Below the pieces are notes generated by a model that saw only the letters and a program-made list of their open reading frames with translations, had not been told where the DNA came from and did not search any database. Made by a program: the position numbers and the translations under genes. A stretch of 64,000 nt of DNA from Schistocephalus solidus (lineage: Eukaryota > Platyhelminthes > Cestoda > Diphyllobothriidea > Diphyllobothriidae): contig WEDG01009072.1 in NCBI GenBank assembly GCA_017591395.1, positions 31,001 to 95,000 on the forward strand. Direction: 5' to 3'. Shown here piece after piece: positions 1 through 13,321 of this stretch (position 1 is its first letter; each line of letters begins with the position of its first letter).

Positions 1-135
1 GCGTAAGGATTAAGCTAGGCTGATGTTGACTTTGGGGAAAGGTTTAAGAGTAGTGGGATTCGTAAAGTAAGGGTTAAAATTAGGACTGCTATTCAGATTA
101 TGCACACGGGAATATTTATCCTTCCTAGAATTGTC
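1..135 (+). repeat. R3 dispersed repeat fragment (GGTTAA-rich)
   Basis: The stretch is rich in degenerate TTAGGG-like words such as GTAAGGGTTAAAATTAGGAC and ends near ACACGGGAATATTTATCC. The same word mix and the GGGAATA motif recur at 35.3 and 40.7 kb on this strand and, reverse-complemented, near 51.3 kb. The left end is cut by the window edge. Confidence 0.5.
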
Positions 136-2124
136 TGCAGGCCGAACTTTAGTACTAGTGCGTAACGTTCCTATATCCATGTTCTGAATAAAGAGCCGAA
201 GTAGTAAACCTTATCAAACACGCTTCAAAAAAATTAGCTGGTAACTCGACTTGAGTATTTATACTTATACCTCAACATAGTAACATGCATAGCCTTTTGA
301 CATATACGGTTTTCAAACACTATCTTTTACGGTTTTGGACCGTAAAACTCGGTAAAGGACGTTAAAAGATCGTTAAAAATTGCGCGCAATCTGCGATTTC
401 AGTGGCTATCACAGTTCCCCTTTTACCAAGCTCTAATACGCTGAGGTTGATATGCGTGCTTTTTTCTTTCGTCGAACCCAAATAAGCTGTATGTGATGGT
501 TGATCCTTCATGCTTTCAACTATTAAGTTTTACACATGATCTGGGTCTTATTATAAATCTTCTAGGCTGCTTATTGTAGATACCCATTTAGTTTTTATGA
601 TGACTGACTTTTGTTGCACAACCATGGACACAGCTTTCGGGTTGACTTCAAAACATGAAATATCTGTTTGAACCTTAGCCAGGGTTAACTTCGGTTAACT
701 TTGATCTAAAAAATCATATCTCAGTCTGAATCTTCATTACCTCTTTCTGTATATTAGCACATTTTGCACGATTTAGACAGTTTGGTGATGCTCCGGTCAT
801 GTGCTACATTTAGATATCCAAGAAAGGTAAAACGCATAAAGGTTTCCTTATGGAAACAATTCGTAGCAATTTCCTGCTCTGAGTTTCTGTAATTGAGGTT
901 ATTTCTTAAATCTAATAGCATACGTCGTTTAGTGTCTGATGGTGTAACCTGATGTAGCGATAAATGCCGACGCCGTCGCGTCTGGGTCACATTTGCTTAA
1001 TCTGCAAAAACAAGCATAACTGTTACAGTGCGGTTATTTTTCCTCGCCACCTCCATCAGCTGAGATTCCGGGGTTCAAAGCTCCCTGATGCAGGGAGATA
1101 GAAGTGCAAAATGACTGTGGACTGTCGAACGAGACGGTGGCCTTTTCCCTTATGGAGCTCTACCACTGAGGGACAGTCAGCTTAATCTGACCTAGACAAG
1201 GCCACGTTAGCTGAAAAATCGGGCAAGTTGGATGATTGTACAGACGGCATCTTGAAGGTTGATTGCCATTGAAGGGCACCGCACCTCCTCGCACACAGGA
1301 TTACTGCTTCTTGTTTGAACTTTAAACCCCATGACCGCATGCCAAACTGGGCAGTCCAGCCAGTCGGCAACAGATTCGGTGCCATGCGTAGTGATATGAA
1401 AAGGATTTGGCAGTCCGCGTGACCTAAAAAATGTGTTTAAGACCAGGCGCAGGGCAAAACACCTACTCGTACATGTTGGACTTCATTTGCTGCTGGACTC
1501 TGAATGGGAAGGATGTTGAGTTACAGATCTGAGCTGAGTATTGGAGAAGATTCATCGGGCATGGGAACATTTTTTTATATTTGGCTGAAATTTCGAACTC
1601 CTGGAGGAGTTCATTTTCAGACATGAAAACAGCAACAGAAGAAGCGATATTTTTATAGGGAGGATTAGCCAATTAACGATCAGTGATGCGGGTCTGTAGG
1701 TGACGGCGCCTGATCGATACATCGAGTGACTAAGTTATTATCCGAGACACAGGTTTCAATCGATTCTCGGGGTGTGTTGCTTCCGATGATGGCGATCATC
1801 GCTGCAGCTGCCAAGTTGGAGTCAAGAGCCGTTTGACGGTGTGGGTGGCCACTTGTAATAATTGATTACTCCGTCACACGGCCAGGTTTGTCCGGTTAGG
1901 TTCCGATACGAGCGCTCAAACTGTGTAATTGCAACGATAATTTGGAAGCGGGAGTAAGATACACTACGGCCATCTGTTTCCTGGGATATAAACGGTCTTG
2001 GATTTTCATGATCGTGCTGTACGTGGTAGCATCGGATCCTAATGCAGTTCTCACACCTGGTCTCGAGGTTAAGCACACGGTCACCCCTGCAAAAACACTT
2101 AGGTATGACAGGCATGCCATATAA
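136..2124. other. no gene recognised
   Basis: Short overlapping ORFs are open on both strands, which suggests chance. About 1040-1400 is more GC-rich than its surroundings and may be an old repeat, but I could not match it to R1-R3. Confidence 0.4.
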
Positions 2125-2142
2125 TCAGTGGTGATTGAAAAA

Positions 2143-2148
2143 TTTATT
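2143..2148 (-). terminator. candidate poly(A) signal AATAAA
   Basis: TTTATT on the plus strand reads AATAAA on the minus strand, about 190 nt past the stop codon of the candidate terminal exon at 2337-2754. It would give a 3' UTR of about 200 nt. The hexamer is common by chance in AT-rich DNA. Confidence 0.3.
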
Positions 2149-2336
2149 TGCTTTTATAATTTTCAAACGTGCATATGAGTTGATTAACATGGTTTAACAG
2201 ATGAAGATATTTTGTTTAAAAACCAAAAAACTTCTATTACGACTGAAATTGAAAGTTAACTTATTTCCTCAATGGTTTGACTTTGATTACTCTAGTCCGA
2301 AGCAATCTTCAGGTTGACACAAAATAATTGCATTTG

Positions 2337-2754
2337 TTACAATTGCATTAGCTCTGGTAAATGACTACAAGCGTTTTCTACCATAACAGCAATTTTTTCG
2401 GACATTTGCTTTCTCTGTGTGTAACCCCATTCCAAGTGGCCTGAGAATGTAGTTAACGCCTTCACAGACACTCCTGATGTAATTGAATTATTACTTAAAT
2501 TGGAGCCGATGCGGGTTGGTTTCATTTTCCGATTAGTTCCTGCACTAATAGACGAGGTTGAGCATATAATCACTCGTCCCGAGCACTTGTCAACATGATG
2601 GTCAAATCCACTGTAACGTATTAGGTGGTTACTGTTGAAAATCGGCACTTGCTTTGAAATCTTCACTTTTCTCAACGTTTTAGGTTTTTTGCCAAATAAC
2701 CGTTTACTTCCAGCTTCATCATCGTAAATTTGCATTACAGCCAGGAAGTTCCAT
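2337..2754 (-). CDS. candidate 3'-terminal coding exon, unknown protein
   Basis: An open frame of about 138 codons ends at TAA. Upstream on the minus strand is a good acceptor: a T-rich tract and then CGCAG at 2760-2755, just after an in-frame TGA. The exon would therefore begin at 2754 with one base of a split codon (phase 2). The translation has balanced composition: a lysine/arginine-rich part (GKKPKTLRKVK), a serine/asparagine-rich middle and an amphipathic end (EKIAVMVENACSHLPEL). I recognise no domain. Upstream candidate exons lie at 3.6-4.45 kb, but none gives a matching phase, so a further exon would be needed. Length alone is not outside chance for this window; the case rests on the acceptor, composition and poly(A) signal together. 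Confidence 0.35.
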
Positions 2755-3134
2755 CTGCGTTGTCAGAAAACAAATGAAAACTGGTGGGTTTTACCGCCAA
2801 ACTAAAGTACGTACGGAGACAGGAATGTAAATCTTACATGATATTGGTGTGTTCAGAGAAAGACGGATAAATTTAAACGTAAATTTCCTTTGGCAAGTAA
2901 CCTGTACATTTATTGGTCTCTAGGAATTGAGATGTGAACACACTGCGGTATCTGACGCACACTCAGAAATAAGAAACGCTGAAAATGTAAATGGAGCCTC
3001 TTTGATTCGGAGTCCAACGTCCTTTTAATGTATCATTAAGTATCATAGAAGTAGGCCAAACGTGGAATCTTGTTGTGCATCCCAGAAAAGAGGATATTGC
3101 AGTGCTCGTGATCAAATGCAATTTTAGACTTTCC

Positions 3135-3352
3135 TTGATGAACGCTTACCGATCGTTGACGGAACCCAGTCATCTTTTTCTGACTTTGGGCTCACTCTCG
3201 AAACCCTTTAGCTGCCGCACAGTAATTAGTAGTAGTAAAGACCAAAAACAATGCCGACAAAAACAAAGAAAACTGAAATCGACATTTCTGACTCATAAGC
3301 CATCATCAGCCAGTCATACCCAACCCCAGGTGTTGCACCACCGTACCCCATA
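3135..3352 (-). repeat. R1 tRNA-headed short repeat, 5'-truncated copy
   Basis: Read on the minus strand this is the R1 body: GGTTGGGTATGACTGG, the hammerhead-like core, a CTTTG-TTTTTGTCGGCA segment, a stem-loop region, and the tail that reads GAACGCTTACCGATCG on the plus strand. The tRNA-like head is missing or too diverged to recognise. Confidence 0.75.
3271..3315 (-). ncRNA. hammerhead-like core in R1 copy
   Basis: Minus-strand order: stem I strand GACTGG, core CTGATGA, stem II TGGCT/AGTCA closing TATG, core GAAA, short stem III, and the returning stem I strand TCAGTT. Stem I pairs over six positions, two of them G-U. Position 10.1/11.1 is a U-A pair. Whether it can cleave is unknown. Confidence 0.45.
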
Positions 3353-3581
3353 ATTTTGAATCCTTAAATATCAAATTTGCAAAATGCCTGTTGAAAACAC
3401 CAATCACCTTCACTTCCAATCTTTTTTTATCTCTTTTCAGTCCGGTGTTGTGATTTCGCAGGTGTATGCCAACGTTAGTTTCCCTGATCGAATAATTTGG
3501 GTTTCCTCTGGTGGCTCTAAAACACTGAGAGTTTTCATAAAATTTTAAAGATGAAGGGCAAAACTCACAGAATGTTATCTA

Positions 3582-3764
3582 AACTCTTAAAATACAGTGG
3601 ACTGCTAAAACATCTTCACTAGCAAGAAGGGAGTTTGCGTCACGACAACCAACACTTTCCTCCATCGCGTATTCTTTCCAATCATTTTGAATTTTCACCG
3701 CTGCGTTAAATTCCACTGTTTTTCGTTTGTAGTGTCGGCTTTTTGAAAGATTGGTATAAAATGT
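3582..3764 (-). CDS. candidate internal exon, open frame of 61 codons
   Basis: On the minus strand a frame without an early ATG is open from just after TAA (3767-3765) to TAG (3581-3579). It includes VEFNAAVKIQNDWKEYAMEE and SLLASEDVLAVHC, which looks more like protein than the noise around it. Possible acceptors are CTTTCAAAAAG, giving a start near 3732 in phase 2, and AAAAACAG, giving a start at 3715 in phase 1. The second agrees with one frame of the exon at 3944-4002. I could not choose a donor with confidence. No family is recognised. Confidence 0.3.
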
Positions 3765-3943
3765 TTATCAGGAACAAATCACCAACAGTAATTGTTTTGG
3801 ATGAGAAGTCTACTAAAGGTCCCAAAACCTTTCGGAGTCACTTTGGTGCCCACGAGTGACTCTCACCCTCAAATTCGGACGTTATATCGCTCTCACGGTA
3901 ATAACTTAAGTGGAACCGTTTTGTGAGCTTCCTATTGGTTTAC

Positions 3944-4089
3944 CTGTTACGATTGTTTGGATAACGGTGGCGCTGGTCATGGACGGCATCATCTGCGACC
4001 GTCTGAAAAGGATGACAAAAAGTTACTTCACTGTCCCATCCAATGCACTGGAAACATAGACCTTATTGCTTTGAAAGTTCTTCGAATGC
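3944..4089 (-). CDS. two candidate small exons around a 29-nt intron
   Basis: Minus strand: acceptor TTGTTGCAG, exon 4089-4032, donor GTGAAG, then a 29-nt pyrimidine-rich intron ending CCTTTTCAG at 4003. The second exon is 4002-3944, with donor CAG|GTAAAC. In the phase set 1-2-1 both exons stay open and join to the candidates at 4276-4451 and 3715. In another frame the first exon reads NKVYVSSALDGTVK, which resembles the end of a WD40 repeat, but that frame does not connect to its neighbours. Introns near 30 nt are known in flatworm genes. The right frame is not settled. Confidence 0.25.
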
Positions 4090-4275
4090 CTGCAACAACG
4101 CAGTCTCATGGAAGAACACACAAACAATCTGAAATCAAATAAAAACTGCATTTACCAATTTCTCTTAAGTTCAAGCATCAATATGGCAGTCCGTTTTATC
4201 TTTGATGATTGGCTTCACGCCTGTTAAATGACCAAGATGAATTCATGCTTTGAACGAGCTAGGAGTGTTCATTAC

Positions 4276-4451
4276 CATTCATTTTTTTGTAGTCCTCAGC
4301 CCCTCTCGAATTCGGACAAAAAGACTTTAATTGATGCTTTTTAGCACTCTTGTCTTTGCCCGAAGTACGTTTTGCTGAGAAGTCCATATTTTTTCCACGG
4401 TCGTCTACAGGGGTAAATGCATCAGGAAATAATCGGACAAGATTAGTCCAC
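4276..4451 (-). CDS. candidate internal exon, unknown protein
   Basis: A strong acceptor (GTTTACTCTGTCTGCAG) precedes 58 complete codons, and the exon ends at AATG|GTAATG. The exon is 176 nt, entering in phase 2 and leaving in phase 1. The peptide starts WTNLVRLFPDAFTPVDDRGK and becomes lysine-rich (SGKDKSAKKHQLK). Leaving in phase 1 fits the candidate exon at 4089-4032. No domain is recognised, and no upstream exon was identified. Confidence 0.35.
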
Positions 4452-4480
4452 CTGCAGACAGAGTAAACCGATGAGAGCAA

Positions 4481-7400
4481 CTGCTAAGCGATTGCATGTT
4501 TTCTATGGCAACCAATCATGGTTTATTAGTGGATGTCTTGTCTTATTTCCCAACCTTCTAAGGGTCTTTTTCTGAGCCAAGTAAAATATGGCTAGCGGTG
4601 TAAGGCCAATACGCCAGCAATGATGCACCTAACCCACCCTATCCTTGTCTGTGACAATTTTCCAAACAGGAAAAAATCATTTACCGATTTTTTGCAGTTT
4701 TAGGTCAGAATGTGGGATTCTTTGGAGAGGGGAACTTATTTAGAAAAAGCTGTTGTGGTGATAATGCTCAGGTACACGGGTTTTTCAGTTGCGTGAACAC
4801 GTTTTCCAATTACAAATGCTAAACAAGTATTTTGGTGTTCAAGTGGGGCAATAAAGTTGAGTCAACTTTCTTACCCATCAGGTTACTTCAGGCCACCGAT
4901 GCGGAGGGATAAGGACAGAGTATTGATAATTGTTTTTCAGAAAGGTGGCTGCATGGCGCCGATTCCCTATATTTGAGTAACCTTTTTTACAGTTAATTTA
5001 AATAAACTACTGCCATACTTTCTAGATGTAAAATAAGGGGGCTATCGAATAATACCCTACTTAATGTTTGCTGTCAAATCCTAAGGTGCTTACTTGCTAA
5101 TATATTATGATTTCTAGTGGCTTTAGATGTTGTCTTTTTCTCTTAGACGCGTAAATTATTAAAAATACGTCTCCAAGCCTGTCTAAAGCAAAACAAAACG
5201 AAGTAAAATTTTTAAAAAGCAGGCTGTTGAATACTAAAAAAGGAATTAAAAGGCATTTTAAAACAATTATTGCCCTAAAGTCTCCCATTTGCAGGACAAA
5301 TATTGTGTTCAATAAGACCTCCAAAGAAGGCTTGACAAGCGCTTACACAATACTTCTCACATGAAGTTAAAATGTCAACTTGTAAACAAAGTCAAATCAG
5401 AAAACCAGTCTCTGAGAAGTAGGCACGCTTTTCTATGGGCTGCGTTTGTATTTATGAGAACGTAAGGATAATATTTTGAAGGTGATTTAGCTAAGCCAAG
5501 GATCTTATACAAAAGTATGAATTTAAATGAACACCTTCGCACGTGGAGATATACACGCTAATATTGGGTTAAGGTACTGGGTAAACACGAAGACCTGCGT
5601 TCAAAAAAGCTGGTTAATTAATGAACCTGAGGATGGCATTTTTAAACTGGCATGAAAATGGATAAAGTCCATCAGAATGAAAGTTTGACTACAGATTTCC
5701 AGATTTCTCTATGGTAGAGGGAGTTCGTTGCAACACAGAACGCAAATAATCAAACCCACCTAAGTTGAATCCTTTACCAACGAGTAACCGTCTAATGATG
5801 TTCATTGCTCATAAGGCAGAAATCGAATTTATAAAAAATACGTGAATATCTCAACTTAGCGGTTGAAACAATTTAAAGACCAATATTATAATCCAAAGAG
5901 AAGAAGATAAGTACACTTGTGATTTTGTTTACGAAAGATGAAATTTATCCAACTGGAATGCACTAGATATACCTAAGGCTAATTCTATAAATATATGAAG
6001 AGTAAAAATGACAATTTCCTAAATCAACGTAAACTGCGCAAGTGTTGCTAAGCGCTCCAAACTTGAACAATAATAAGTGTAAAGCATAATTAATAATCTA
6101 ATCTTTTACAAAAATATAGAAGATTCATTACTGCACATAATTTTCCAGGGGTCTGAGAGCGAGAGAAGTTCCAGTTATTCTTTGCCATGGAATTCAGTTT
6201 CAAACAATCAATTTTTTGAGGGTTTGACGGCCATTTGAGGAAATTACTCCCAAAAGTACGACATCCATCAGCGATGTGTTCTTAAAAGTTTAAATAGTTC
6301 AACTAAATGATCCATTTTCTTTGACTAAATACATAAAGGACAGGTTTTAGTGTAGCACAACCGAACAGTGTACTGTATAATTAATGATGTGTACTCGAAT
6401 TGCCAGTGCGCGTGCTTGACAACGATGGCTTTGAAGGTAAGAAGGGCGTAAAAATGCATTATTCTATGAAATGGGACGCCATTAAAGGAAATTGAATAAG
6501 TATAAAGTATTTTATTTTAGTAAGAAAGGACAAAAATCAATTATGCAGCCACTTGATGGAATAAAATGCGTAATTTCTGTTCAAAAATACCCGCAAAAGT
6601 ATAAGCTTTAAACAGAGCTACCGGTTAACTCGGCAGAAAACGGAGGCACAACAGTTTACATAAGAAGCGTTTTATCATACTTTTGGTTAAAAAGTAATTT
6701 AGATTCTACGTACTTTGGTAGGCAACACAAAAATAACATGCAGCCTTAATGTTGTGCGAGTAGCAGTATACGTGTGGCTGTCATCTAATTAATTATTTGA
6801 TTTTTCGTTTATCCGGAAATAACAACATTTTAATTTATACATTTCTTTTTTCTGCATTTGTAGCTACTGTTGCAAAAAGAAAAATTTCAGAAATTGTTTT
6901 CTTTTTGTTAATGGAGGTGAATTCTGAAGTGTTAGGATTGTAAACTGTTCATCCACTCTAAGTATACTTCGGGTGTTTTGAGCTTACTCTTGATGAGTTT
7001 GAGTGATAACGTGGTGAAAAACCAGAAATTGGAAATTTTGCGTCACAGATGAGGGAGAAACTTTAATTGATGTTTTATCAACTGAAGCACTTTGCATTAT
7101 TATGGCACTTTTTCTTTACCCTCTACCATTGCTATCATAATTCAGGATTTCTGGCATGTGTTTCACTTTGTCCAAATCTTTCTGTTCTTTTTACCTCTAT
7201 TTAGAAATCCGGGGTGGTGGATACATTTAATGGGAAAATCGCACGAATCTGTTCCTAGTCCGCTGTAAATTTACCTAATGTTCGAATTTAGTAAGGCATT
7301 CAATTTCATATATTCATGTGCTTATACGACTGCTGCGCCTCTCTAACAGTCGAAAACCAGATGCTCCCTTGTATTTTATTATCGATGGTAGAACTATCTG

Positions 7401-10400
7401 CCCAGATAATTAATTCTTTAGTTGATTTTATAAAAACCTTAAAGGATACAAATATAAAGCATATTATACAGATTTCAGCACAATATTTTGTAAGACTTTT
7501 TCTCGTCAGACAAATGAACGCACGTCGGGAGTAACGATAAGGACTCGTCAACATTTGATATTTAAAATATTTGTTTTGGCTATAATTGGCACACCCTGTT
7601 TCCCATTAAAAAAAAACAGCCAGTGTTTGATTAATTTTGTAGTTAACTTATAAATTAGAATCTATTGTTTACAAGTCAACAGCAAAATTGTTATCAGTCT
7701 TCATAATTTAGGTGCAAGCAGGTTTTTTTTTACGCTTAAACGTTAATAACGTCTGATTATGCCGTTCCATACATCTAAGAAAATAGACATACGTGCTAAC
7801 CATTTAGCCAAATAAAGCTTTAACCGTTGGTTTACAAAGGAATCAACATGAACAGGACCATTAAGAATGGTGTATGTTTTTTAGATAGAAATAGATGTTA
7901 CCGTTGGTGTCTAATATTTTATTATAATTCACAGTTGTGATGGTAAGTAATATCTAGCGCCTAGTAAATCGGTTGGACACAAATTAACGTAGGAAAAAAC
8001 ATCGAGAGTTTTGCCTTAAAATATCTTCTTTAAAAGTCTATAACGGCTAGTAAACGTTTTCATTTCTGATTTCAAATTGTATAAAATAGGGTTCTTGTGT
8101 TCCTGGATCTCGTCATTACGATTTTTTCATCATTTAGGGATTCCTATCGGTGTTTTCTTTTCCGATATAACTTATCTGGTAGGAAAAACTGCTGTTTCAA
8201 CCTTGACTGGTCGTCAAAAAAGGACTAGCAATAAGGCAAGAAGCAGCTCTCACTTTTTGTCAAGTTAAAGTGCAGCAATCTGCAGTTACTTAAGGCACGG
8301 CAGGGTACAGCACCCTGTCCATCATTCTATCTGACCTGCCATTGTCTTACATTTGTTTCTATTGTAACCTGTTTTTGAAACATTTTTGTCTCTTCTCCTC
8401 TTTCGTTTACACTATATATTTGCAAAGCAGCATTTTTTACTTACACAGTCACTATTGGACAAAATGGTAACATTATTGTATCATTACGTTGAGGTAATCA
8501 TAGTCCGCTTGATGAGCGAGGTCGATTACATATATTAAACTTGCTCTATACCATGGTGAGTGTGAAACGGATATATACTTCATTTGAACATTGGACAAAT
8601 TAAAATCCATGTCATGCACGATTACTCAGGAAAATTAAATAAGCAGAATATTGTTTTTACAGAAATCTTATGAGTTGCTTGGGCTACCTTCAGCGGTATT
8701 TACAATTTTTTTCTCTACATTTCTCTAGGGAATTCAAGCTGCATTGATATAAATAACAAAACAAGTAACACGAAGCATGAAAGGATACCTGTTTTTTCTC
8801 ACTAGAGCGTTTTCGCCTATTCAGAAATGCGTGCCTCAATACTGTGCTCAATTTAAAGCACCAAAATGCACAGTTCTAAGTTCCTTAAATTATAATACAA
8901 CTGTTTCAATCTGTTAAACAGAAATACTCGTAGCCAGTAGAGAATGCGTTTGACTATTGGAAGAAGGCGTCAAAGGCAGCCGACTTTTTTTCATTCTTTA
9001 CGGTCGTAAAAACAATTTCCAGAAGCCTGCTTGCCTGACAGGAGAAAGTGAAAGCTGGTTTTAGCATAAACATTTATTTGCTTATCAAATGCTAACAAAT
9101 AGGCATGGATTTTTAAGCGGACATTTATCCTAGGCTGTAACACCTTAATGATTAGTAACGTTTCCTTATTGAAAACTCCAGTATGCTAGTGAAGCGTTAC
9201 ATATTTCCCAATGTAACCTGGTATTGTCGTAAGTAAAGCGCCTTTGTTTACCAGGGATAGGGTTATCCCGCTCTCTATAAGTGGCAGCTGAATAAGCTGC
9301 ACAGTAATCCGGACATCTGAGGTGACCGAATATGCTGTAAACTGGTCAAAATTAACAACAATCGTTGTAAAAATGAATAAATCGTAATTTTTGAAATGTT
9401 GACATTACCTGCCACTATCACGTTATGTTTTCGGATTTAACTGCACCCCTGTTTTAGTGCAAACCCCTTCGTCTGCCACTATTGCGCAATCCTTAACATA
9501 ACTTTTGAAATTTATGTCACTTTTGGTCTCATTTGAAGGCAAACACAGTTTAAAAAAATTAAAAGTAACTTCTCTTCCCTGCCGACCATTCAGACCTCTT
9601 ACTAAGACTAGAAACCTTTTATATAAAGGGATAACTTCCGGAAAAACATTCCGGCTGTCCGCTTATGGCTGAACATCCTGCCAGTCTAGGCCAGTCAAAC
9701 CCGTTTAACTCAAATGGTTCTTAACGACTTGCAAGTCAAATCAGATTAAAGAGCGGAAGAAAGATCTTTGTTCACTTGAAAGCAGACCTTCCAAAATGGG
9801 ATTTCATTTTCCAAAGCTGGCTGATTCCTACAGCAGACTATAGACTGACTGCTTGAAAAGCTTTTTAGAAGACTAAGCACGTATCAACATATTAAAATCA
9901 TAAGAAACTTTATTTTGCGAGGCTGATCTCATGCAAAGGTTGCGAAAATTCTGAAAAGCTTTTACAACAAGGAAGGATTTTTTAAATGGGCTTTTAATAC
10001 TCACTAGGTGGGATGCCAGCCGTTGAATACAATGCTTTTTGGTTACTTGCAAAAATGAGTAATTTGTAATAATGACTACATAATAAGTATTCATTTTGTC
10101 TATTGAAAATCACTGCCGTTATAAATTTAAATATATTTTAACGAAAACCTATGCAGCAGTATTCCTTCTTGTAGTTATTTTTTAGACAATTACCTGTTCT
10201 TCATATTAAATACGCAAAGAAAAGTTGTATTTTGGTTTTAAAAAAGCTTTTAAATTTCTGAATAATGTTGAACATGATCTATCGTAGCGTCTCGGTCTAC
10301 AAGCTGTTTGCTCTCCAGGTAATAAAAACAAAACATTTCTCTATGCCATCAAAAAGAGACTGAATAGCTTCCAAAAAGTTTGTATTGGATTTAAACTGCA

Positions 10401-13320
10401 CCGTTACCTTCATGAAGGACTTTACTCAACAGTTGGATATGAAGCTCGTCAAATAGATGTTATCGGCTTTAAATATCTCACTAGTTCCAAATCTTTTTAA
10501 ATATAAAAGATGGCTTTTCTTTGGGTAACTAATTTGAGGAAGAAAGATTAAAATATCACATAAGTACAAGAAAAGATATTTTTGTGTATGCTTACTATAA
10601 ATCCTACTTGAATTTACAAGAATGGTAAAACTAGATGTAAAAATGCTTACTTATTAGGTATTGACTTTTTATAAGGTACAGATTTCACAGGTGGCCGAAA
10701 AAAGTACATTTTAAAACCGGCAACCTGTGGCGTCTGCACTATTCATTTATTAGGATGTATAGTGGTTACCATTGCAACCCATACTTACACGCATTTGAGA
10801 ATTTTGGTAAACATTTCAAAAGATTTGTCACTGAATGTATGCCTTAAAATATTTTGCAGTGAGAGAAGCATGTACCGATGACCGATAGGTGAACAATCTC
10901 CAGCCTTATTATGCTGGCTTCGGAGACATTTCACAAGAATCCGACAATAATTTTCCTTGCAATTAGGATAATTTCATTGAATTATTGTTTTAAAGCATAA
11001 CTCCTCTTTATTTAAGTCGCAGTTAGAGTACCAAGCAAATGACGACCTTATAATATTTTACAGATTGAATTCTTAATTCAAATTTCTGCATTCAACTGTT
11101 TAATTAACATACGGCATGCTTTTTATTTCTCATGAGGGCAATGAACGAATGTCAACCCAGAGAAAAGAGAGCAGTCCACCAGTCTTACAACATACAAACA
11201 CTGAAGCGTTTAATTTTCTAAGAAATTAATCTCTATATTGTTGTAAACCAGTATGATTTACGGTCTTTAGGCGCAAACCGAAAGTTTGTTTGAATAGTTG
11301 GACTGAAGACCATCAACTACAGCGGGATATCCACGCACTATTCCCTAAACTGCCAATAGTCGGCTTGTAGTATATACAGAGTGACTGATCTCATGCTTAA
11401 GTTTTCTATAAAATATATTTTAATTTATAAAGGTAGTGAAAATCAATCGAAAAAATGCATAGTACTTAAGAAGTCGTTTTCTAAAAACTTATTGTTTTCT
11501 GTAGGTGGCCAAAATGTTGTGCATTCGATAGCCCCCATCCTGCTTTTTCCGATATATTTTCTCTTTTTGGTTTTACGATAGTCAATATTACAACTCCACT
11601 AATATACTCCTTCCTAATTGTAAACACCTTTTAAAATTTTGGTTAACTTTGAATGAGACCGATCACTTACTCTAGTTCAGAAAAAATATATTCAATAACA
11701 ACACCTAACTAACTAAGTGGATACCACAGGTGCAAAGTTCATGGTTGGCTGGAAACCTAAGTGCTCCGAGCTTATTATCAAGTAAATGAACGATAAAAGT
11801 CGATATTTCACCCCACATCGTCTTGCTATTAATAAGGAATACAAGCTTAATCTAAAAACTGGATTTTTTAATTTATTTAGCCTTGATCCTCTAAAAAAAG
11901 TCAAATATCGTTTAATACCTTTTTAGTGGTCAGCTTGCTGCTTGATAAAGTTCACCAGAACGCACAGATAAACTGTATAACACGAACAGTTTGTTTTTAT
12001 TCTTCAAAAACGCATTCACGTGGGAGATATTAGTAATCTGGGCCTCTAAGATTTTACCAACCTGTACGATAATGCCGATTAAACTCTTAGAGGATGTCAT
12101 AATAATTTCTGTTTGACAGATTTTTCATCATTCACCGTTTCTTGAAGTCAGCATAAAATCGACCCAAAATTAGTGTCTTGTTAACCACTACTTTTCCTAT
12201 GGCCTTGGCGTCTACAGCATATTTTCTGCTCTCTAATTGGTTGATTTTTCATGTCTGATAGCAGTGAGTATTCTGTGCCTGATAATATAAAAACCTGAAA
12301 TGGCCAAAGTTCAAGTTATTTCCGAAACCAAGCAATCTGCTGACGCTACTCAACCCCTGGTCTGAGAAAGAAACTAGTTTAGCCATTTGTATTTTTCCAC
12401 TGCACTCCTGAAACCGGCTTTTACTCTTCATGTTTAAAGGACCATATACAGTAAAGTGAATTTTTATTTATAATTGATGTGGCCTTGTTTTTGTTAAATT
12501 CGAACTCACAGAAAGGAAGATCATCGTTTCAAAAGCACAGGTTTATTCCCAAAAACTGAAAGAGATAGGTAGGGGGAGGAAGTCTGCCTATTTTCACTGC
12601 CATGTAAGCCATAGGACAAGTAAGACAGCTCCACGGCACTGGCCAATGCTTTCATCTTCTACCCATTGTTCTCTAACAGGAACGAAAAACCTTAGGAAAA
12701 GAGCAGTTTGACTTTGTTTGGCCAATCTGCGGGAAATGTACAACGTCCAAAAGCGATAATTCAGCCTAATCGATGGAAAAGTGATACAAAAATTGATGTA
12801 GCATTTACAATCAAAAGATAATAACCTCAAAATTAATTTGCGTATTAAAAGATAACAGCTTGCTTAGACAAGCGTACGTCCTGATATATTTGGTGGCTTA
12901 CATAACCTGCCAGCAAACTGTCGGCAATACATGAGCGTTGACTTCGAAGGAATTGTTCAGATAAACAGACGCTCTCGTTCTCAGGGAAACTTCGTGAAAG
13001 AACATTATAATAGTTTTGGTTTCCAGCTTTAAATATTATTTACGCAAGTACCTAAGTGATCTGATTACCATTTGTCTATCATGTGAATTTATTAATAATG
13101 CAAGTGAATTCAAAAGAACAGTGTTGAGAAGCATAAATAGGCGTTAAATCCTGTGTGGCTTTAGAGAGAAGGGTAATTCTACAATTTATATTTATGTTTG
13201 TATGATAGAGGGGCGCTCGTGGACCACGGTACAGGAAATAGCTGTACAATGTGCCTTGCGGATCGATCTCGGTCGCAACCAGCAGTCGTTTAGTGGCAGA
13301 AGGCCATTCCCTCAAGACAT
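4481..13320. other. 8.8 kb with no gene or repeat recognised
   Basis: The DNA is AT-rich with short scattered ORFs open on both strands (for example around 5.1-5.3 and 7.3-7.55 kb). I see no repeat signature, no conserved motif and no convincing splice-flanked exon. It may be intergenic or intronic. Confidence 0.4.
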
Positions 13321-13321
13321 G

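Noticed and set aside
1060..1180. tRNA-like gene (GGGGTTCAAAGCTCC and TGGTAGAGCTCC)
   Set aside because: The B-box-like word is on the plus strand and the A-box-like word on the minus strand, so they do not form one tRNA.
2845..2933. Additional exon (RPINVQVTCQRKFTFKF..., donor TCAT|GTAAGA)
   Set aside because: It is open with a good donor, but it leaves in phase 1 and the terminal exon at 2754 needs phase 2; joining them gives an immediate stop.
4865..4920. Minus-strand exon ending at ATGG|GTAAGA
   Set aside because: All three frames contain a stop just before the donor.
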